A stretch of 64,000 bases of DNA from contig NZ_BOML01000036.1 in NCBI RefSeq assembly GCF_016862175.1, positions 124,001 to 188,000 on the forward strand, given 5' to 3'. The notes beneath the pieces were generated by a model. The model ran no database searches. It saw only the letters and a list, made by a program, of their open reading frames with translations, and was not told the DNA's origin. Positions 60,697 to 64,000 of the stretch are shown one piece after another. Numbering within the stretch: position 1 is the stretch's first letter; each line of letters opens with the position of its first letter. The translations under genes were made by a program, and so were the position numbers. Source of the DNA: Paractinoplanes durhamensis. GTDB lineage: Bacteria; Actinomycetota; Actinomycetes; Mycobacteriales; Micromonosporaceae.

Positions 60697-62160
60697 ATGG
60701 CCGAGAAGAGCGCGGCGGCGCCCAAGACCGAGTCGCATGACCCGGATTTTCCGGAGGCGTTTCTGCAGTTCATGCGCAAGGGGTGGCGGGATGAGGAGCT
60801 GACCGTCGCGCCGCGGGCCGAGGTGCCCAACTACGAGAAGCGCCGGGCCGACCTGTCGTCGGCGTTCCCCGGCGAGACCCTGATCATTCCCAGCGGCAAT
60901 GAGAAGGTCCGGAGCAATGACACGGAATACCCCTTTCGTCCCGGTAGTGACTTCTTCTACCTGACCGGCGACCGCGATCCGGACAGCGTCCTGGTGCTGC
61001 ACCCGACCGGCAGCGGGCACGAGGCCGTGCTCTTCACGCACCAGCGCAACTCCAAGGACACCGACGCGTTCTTCCGCAGCCGCAACGGCGAGCTGTGGGT
61101 CGGGCGCACGCACACCCTCAGCGAGAAGTCCACCGAGCTCGGCCTGCAGACCGCGCCGCTCGGGGCGCTCGGTTCGGTGCTGGCCGGCTCCGCTCCGGGG
61201 CGCACCCGGGTGCTGCGCGGCTTCGACGCGAACGTCGACCGGGCGATCCTGGCCTACGAGCCGGACAAGGAGAAGCCGCGCGACCGCGAGCTCGCCTGGA
61301 CCCTGTCCGAGCTGAAGCTGGTCAAGGACGAGTGGGAGATCACCCAGCTGCAGGACGCGATCGACGCGACCGTGCGCGGGTTCGAGGATGTCGCGCGCGT
61401 CCTGCCGGCCGACCGGGCGGTCAAGGAGCGCCTGCTCGAGGGCGTGTTCGGCCTGCGGGCGCGGCACGACGGCAACGACGTCGGCTACGGGTCGATCGTG
61501 GGCGCCGGCGCGCACGCGACGATCCTGCACTGGGTGCGCAACACCGGCGTCACCACGCCCGGCGACCTGCTCCTGATGGACATGGGCGTCGAGGGCCACA
61601 ACTTCTACACCGCCGACGTCACCCGGACGGTCCCGGTCAACGGCGTCTTCACGCCGCTGCAGCGGCAGGTCTACGACATCGTGCACCAGTCCCAGCAGGC
61701 CGGGATGGACGCGATCCGCCCCGGCGTGGAATACCGGCACATCCACCGCACCTGCATGCGGGTGCTCGCCGAGGGCCTGCACGACCTGGGCCTGCTGCCG
61801 GTGAGCGTCGACGAGGCGATGGACGAGAAGAGCACCGTCTACCGCCGGTGGACGCTGCACGGCTTCGGCCACATGCTCGGCATCGACGTGCACGACTGCT
61901 CGAATGCCCGCAACGAGAACTACCGGGACGGAAATCTGGCCGAGGGCTACGTGCTGACCGTCGAGCCGGGCCTCTACTTCCAGCCGGAGGACGAGCTGGT
62001 GCCGGCCGAGCTGCGCGGCGTCGGCGTGCGCATCGAGGACGACGTGCTCGTCACCGCCGACGGCTACCGGAACCTGTCCGCCGGGCTGCCGCGCTCGTCG
62101 GCCGACGTGGAGGCGTGGATGGCCGCACAGCGCGAAGCCGGGCCACGCCTGCCGGAGTGA
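60697..62160 (+). CDS. pepP: Xaa-Pro aminopeptidase
   Basis: 487 residues, M24B family. Metal ligands: Asp in LLMDMG and in YTADVTRT, His in LHGFGHMLG, Glu in TVEPGLYF and RIEDDVLV. N-terminal creatinase domain (about 45-215). Removes N-terminal residues before Pro in the cytoplasm. GGGAGG precedes the ATG. Confidence 0.95.
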   Translation: MAEKSAAAPKTESHDPDFPEAFLQFMRKGWRDEELTVAPRAEVPNYEKRRADLSSAFPGETLIIPSGNEKVRSNDTEYPFRPGSDFFYLTGDRDPDSVLVLHPTGSGHEAVLFTHQRNSKDTDAFFRSRNGELWVGRTHTLSEKSTELGLQTAPLGALGSVLAGSAPGRTRVLRGFDANVDRAILAYEPDKEKPRDRELAWTLSELKLVKDEWEITQLQDAIDATVRGFEDVARVLPADRAVKERLLEGVFGLRARHDGNDVGYGSIVGAGAHATILHWVRNTGVTTPGDLLLMDMGVEGHNFYTADVTRTVPVNGVFTPLQRQVYDIVHQSQQAGMDAIRPGVEYRHIHRTCMRVLAEGLHDLGLLPVSVDEAMDEKSTVYRRWTLHGFGHMLGIDVHDCSNARNENYRDGNLAEGYVLTVEPGLYFQPEDELVPAELRGVGVRIEDDVLVTADGYRNLSAGLPRSSADVEAWMAAQREAGPRLPE

Positions 62161-62167
62161 CCCTCTT

Positions 62168-62680
62168 TCAGGAATTCCACACGTCGTAGTCGGAGACGGC
62201 GAAGCATTCCTTGCTGTCGTCGGCCTTGATGACGACCGAGATCGGGTGGCCGTTGACGGCGTCGTAGGTGGACTTCACCGCGGCGCCGTCGTCGATCGCC
62301 GTCCGGGCCATCGTCATCAGCTCGGCCAGTGTCGGGACGTCGATCTCCTCGCCGTCCTGGCCGGCCGCCGGGCCCAGGTCAACGTTCGCGCTCGGGGACG
62401 CCACCGTGGAGGATCCGAGCCGCTTCGCCGACTCCACATCGCCGGATTTCACGACCACGTTGTACCGCCCGAGCGGGGCCTTCGCGTCGCAGCCGCGGGT
62501 CAGCGTGTAGCTGTACTGGAAGGGCTCCGCGAACACCGGCGCCTTGTCGGCCGAGACCGGCTTCGGGGCCGGCGAGGCGGACGCCGAGGCGCCGTTCCAC
62601 GTCGGGGTCTCGGCGTGCGACGAGCACCCGCCGACGAGCGCCATCAGGGCCAATCCGCCGACGATCACACCGAGCCGCAC
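62168..62680 (-). CDS. Putative lipoprotein (DUF6174-like)
   Basis: 170 residues from the GTG at 62680 (GGAGG ~6 nt upstream). Lipobox LVGGC near residue 20. FQYSYTLTRGC, DVPTLAELMTMARTAIDD and AVNGHPISVVI match the DUF6174 layout (YxYxL, ELF/LM, YDxxGxP). Surface-exposed, function unknown. Confidence 0.75.
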   Translation of the reverse strand: MRLGVIVGGLALMALVGGCSSHAETPTWNGASASASPAPKPVSADKAPVFAEPFQYSYTLTRGCDAKAPLGRYNVVVKSGDVESAKRLGSSTVASPSANVDLGPAAGQDGEEIDVPTLAELMTMARTAIDDGAAVKSTYDAVNGHPISVVIKADDSKECFAVSDYDVWNS

Positions 62681-62798
62681 CACTGCCTCCACCGCGAGTT
62701 TTTCCACGTGCGGCGCAATGTAGCGCAGCCAAGCTTGCGATTGCCTGTCGGCCGCGATTTCGGGCAGAAATGCACGTATGTCCGGATATCGTAGCGGG

Positions 62799-64000
62799 GT
62801 GCACAGGCGGACCTTTGTTCTCGGCGGGATCGGCGCGGTGGTCGCACCCCGGTCCGGCTTCGCGGCGTACCCGTTCTCGCTCGGCGTCGCCTCCGGGGAG
62901 CCGGCGCCGAACACCGTGGTCCTGTGGACCCGGCTGGCGCCGGCGCCGCTGGATGAGGACGGGCACGGCGGGATGCCGCCCGGCGACGTCACCGTCGATT
63001 GGCAGGTGTCCGCCACCGCCACCTTCGCCGCTCTCGTGTCGTCCGGCACCGCCGTCGCCCGCCACGACAGCGCGCACGCGGTGCACGTGATCGCGGGCGG
63101 CCTCGCCCCGGACGCCGAGTACTACTACCGCTTCCGCGCGCAGGGGCACATCTCGCCGGTCGGCCGCACCCGCACCGCTCCCCTGCCCCAGGCGGCCGGC
63201 CGGGACCTGACGATGCTGTTCGCCTCGTGCGCGAACTTCGAGGCCGGCTATTTCACCGCCTACCGGCGGATGGCCGAGGAAATGCCGGGCCTGATCCTGC
63301 ACCTGGGCGACTACCTCTACGAGGGCGCCGGCAAGCCCGGGCACGTGCGGCAGCACCTCGGCCCGGAGATCCTCGACCTGGCCGCCTACCGCCGCCGGTA
63401 CGGGCAGTACAAGACCGATCCGGACCTGCAGGCCGCGCACGCCAGCGCGCCGTGGCTGGCGGTGCCGGACGACCACGACGTCGAGGACGACTGGGCCGGG
63501 CCGCACCGGCTCGACGACTTCCCGCCGCTGACCGCCGCGCAGTGGACCGCCCGGCGCGCCGCGGCCTACCGCGCCTACTACGAGCACCTGCCGCTGCGGC
63601 CCCGCTCGACGCCGGCCGGCACCGCCATGCGGCTGTACCGGCGGGTGCCGTGGGGCCGGCTGGCCACCTTCCACATGCTCGACACCCGCCAGTTCCGCGA
63701 CCCGCAGGCGTGCGGCGGCCGGTGGAAGGTCTGCGCCGACGCGGATCTGCCCGCCCGCAGCCTGCCCGGCGCCGCCCAGGAGGCCTGGCTGCTCGACGGT
63801 CTCGCCCAGCACCGGGGCACCTGGGACGTGCTCGGCCAGCAGGTGTTCTTCGCCGATCAGCGCAACGCGTTCGGCTCCGGCAACATGGACGCGTGGGACG
63901 GCTACCGGGCCAGCCGGGACCGCCTGCAGCGCGGCTGGGTCGATCGCCGGGTGCGCAACCCGCTGGTGCTGACCGGGGACATCCACACCGCGTGGGCCAA
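62799..64000 (+). CDS. PhoD-like phosphatase/phosphodiesterase (3' end cut)
   Basis: 400 codons present, continuing beyond the edge. GTG with TATCGT 6 nt upstream (leaderless). Twin-arginine signal HRRTFVLGGIGA. Fibronectin-like N-domain (SLGVASGEPAPNTVVLWTRLAP), then metallophosphatase motifs LFASCAN, LHLGDYLYEG, VPDDHDVEDDW and VLTGDIHTAW. Calcium/iron-dependent alkaline phosphatase acting outside the cell. Confidence 0.92.
   Translation, partial: MHRRTFVLGGIGAVVAPRSGFAAYPFSLGVASGEPAPNTVVLWTRLAPAPLDEDGHGGMPPGDVTVDWQVSATATFAALVSSGTAVARHDSAHAVHVIAGGLAPDAEYYYRFRAQGHISPVGRTRTAPLPQAAGRDLTMLFASCANFEAGYFTAYRRMAEEMPGLILHLGDYLYEGAGKPGHVRQHLGPEILDLAAYRRRYGQYKTDPDLQAAHASAPWLAVPDDHDVEDDWAGPHRLDDFPPLTAAQWTARRAAAYRAYYEHLPLRPRSTPAGTAMRLYRRVPWGRLATFHMLDTRQFRDPQACGGRWKVCADADLPARSLPGAAQEAWLLDGLAQHRGTWDVLGQQVFFADQRNAFGSGNMDAWDGYRASRDRLQRGWVDRRVRNPLVLTGDIHTAWA

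Noticed and set aside
56862..60830. 1322-codon minus-strand open frame
   Set aside because: Runs antisense to the PH-domain, hotdog and pepP genes and out of frame of the kinase; low-complexity shadow.

Overview
The window is high-GC actinobacterial chromosome, most likely from the Micromonosporaceae (Actinoplanes or a relative). The evidence is strong G/C preference at third codon positions, the MurD2/MurL alternative route to D-glutamate in peptidoglycan, a fabG-fabI(InhA type)-hemH cluster, DUF3097, GAF-ANTAR proteins, and many genes whose start codon lies exactly 6-7 nt after a TANNNT-like -10 box with no Shine-Dalgarno (leaderless mRNAs). The genus is an inference. No rRNA, tRNA, insertion sequence, prophage or CRISPR array was seen. 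Genes at both edges are cut.

Region by region. 0-1.4 kb: an ABC-2 exporter. 1.4-9.1 kb: two complete sugar importers lacking their ATPase, in tandem and co-oriented behind an RpiR/SIS regulator; they resemble NgcEFG and DasABC, which points to chito-oligosaccharide or amino-sugar uptake. 9.5-12.6 kb: murD2 diverging from murL plus a cupin gene. 12.6-17.8 kb: a globin-reductase fusion, a F420-type oxidoreductase, a SUKH-like protein, a TrmH-family methyltransferase and a CBM2-like surface protein. 17.7-26.1 kb: a galactoside locus (GH36, GH42, a transporter, and a divergent LacI regulator with two palindromic operators). 26-32 kb: small enzymes, a secreted RTX-repeat protein, a secreted AGDAGA-repeat protein and a stomatin/NfeD pair.

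32-42.6 kb: a serine hydrolase, an EamA exporter diverging from a MocR/PdxR regulator that appears to start at AUU, DUF3097, two Nudix enzymes, an orphan NB-ARC ATPase, a GAF-ANTAR pair (one carrying an anti-sigma-like ATPase domain) and an L,D-transpeptidase. 42.7-49.6 kb: a tightly packed minus-strand operon fabG-fabI-hemH-HAD phosphatase-NACHT NTPase. The NACHT gene is interrupted by a +1 frameshift at UUU CGU, either a mutation or read error or a programmed shift. 49.7-64 kb: a two-component system, a secreted alpha/beta hydrolase, a structured leader RNA with an Arg-rich leader peptide and a 28-residue membrane peptide, a MoxR-DUF58-VWA cluster, a double-hairpin intergenic element, two PH-domain membrane proteins, a PfkB kinase, a Cu/Zn SOD-like protein, aminopeptidase P, a lipoprotein and a PhoD-like phosphatase cut by the right edge.

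The items most worth following are the frameshifted NACHT gene (bacterial NLR-like, probable antiphage role), the SD-sequestering leader RNA at 52.6 kb, the murD2/murL pair, and the AUU-initiated MocR regulator.
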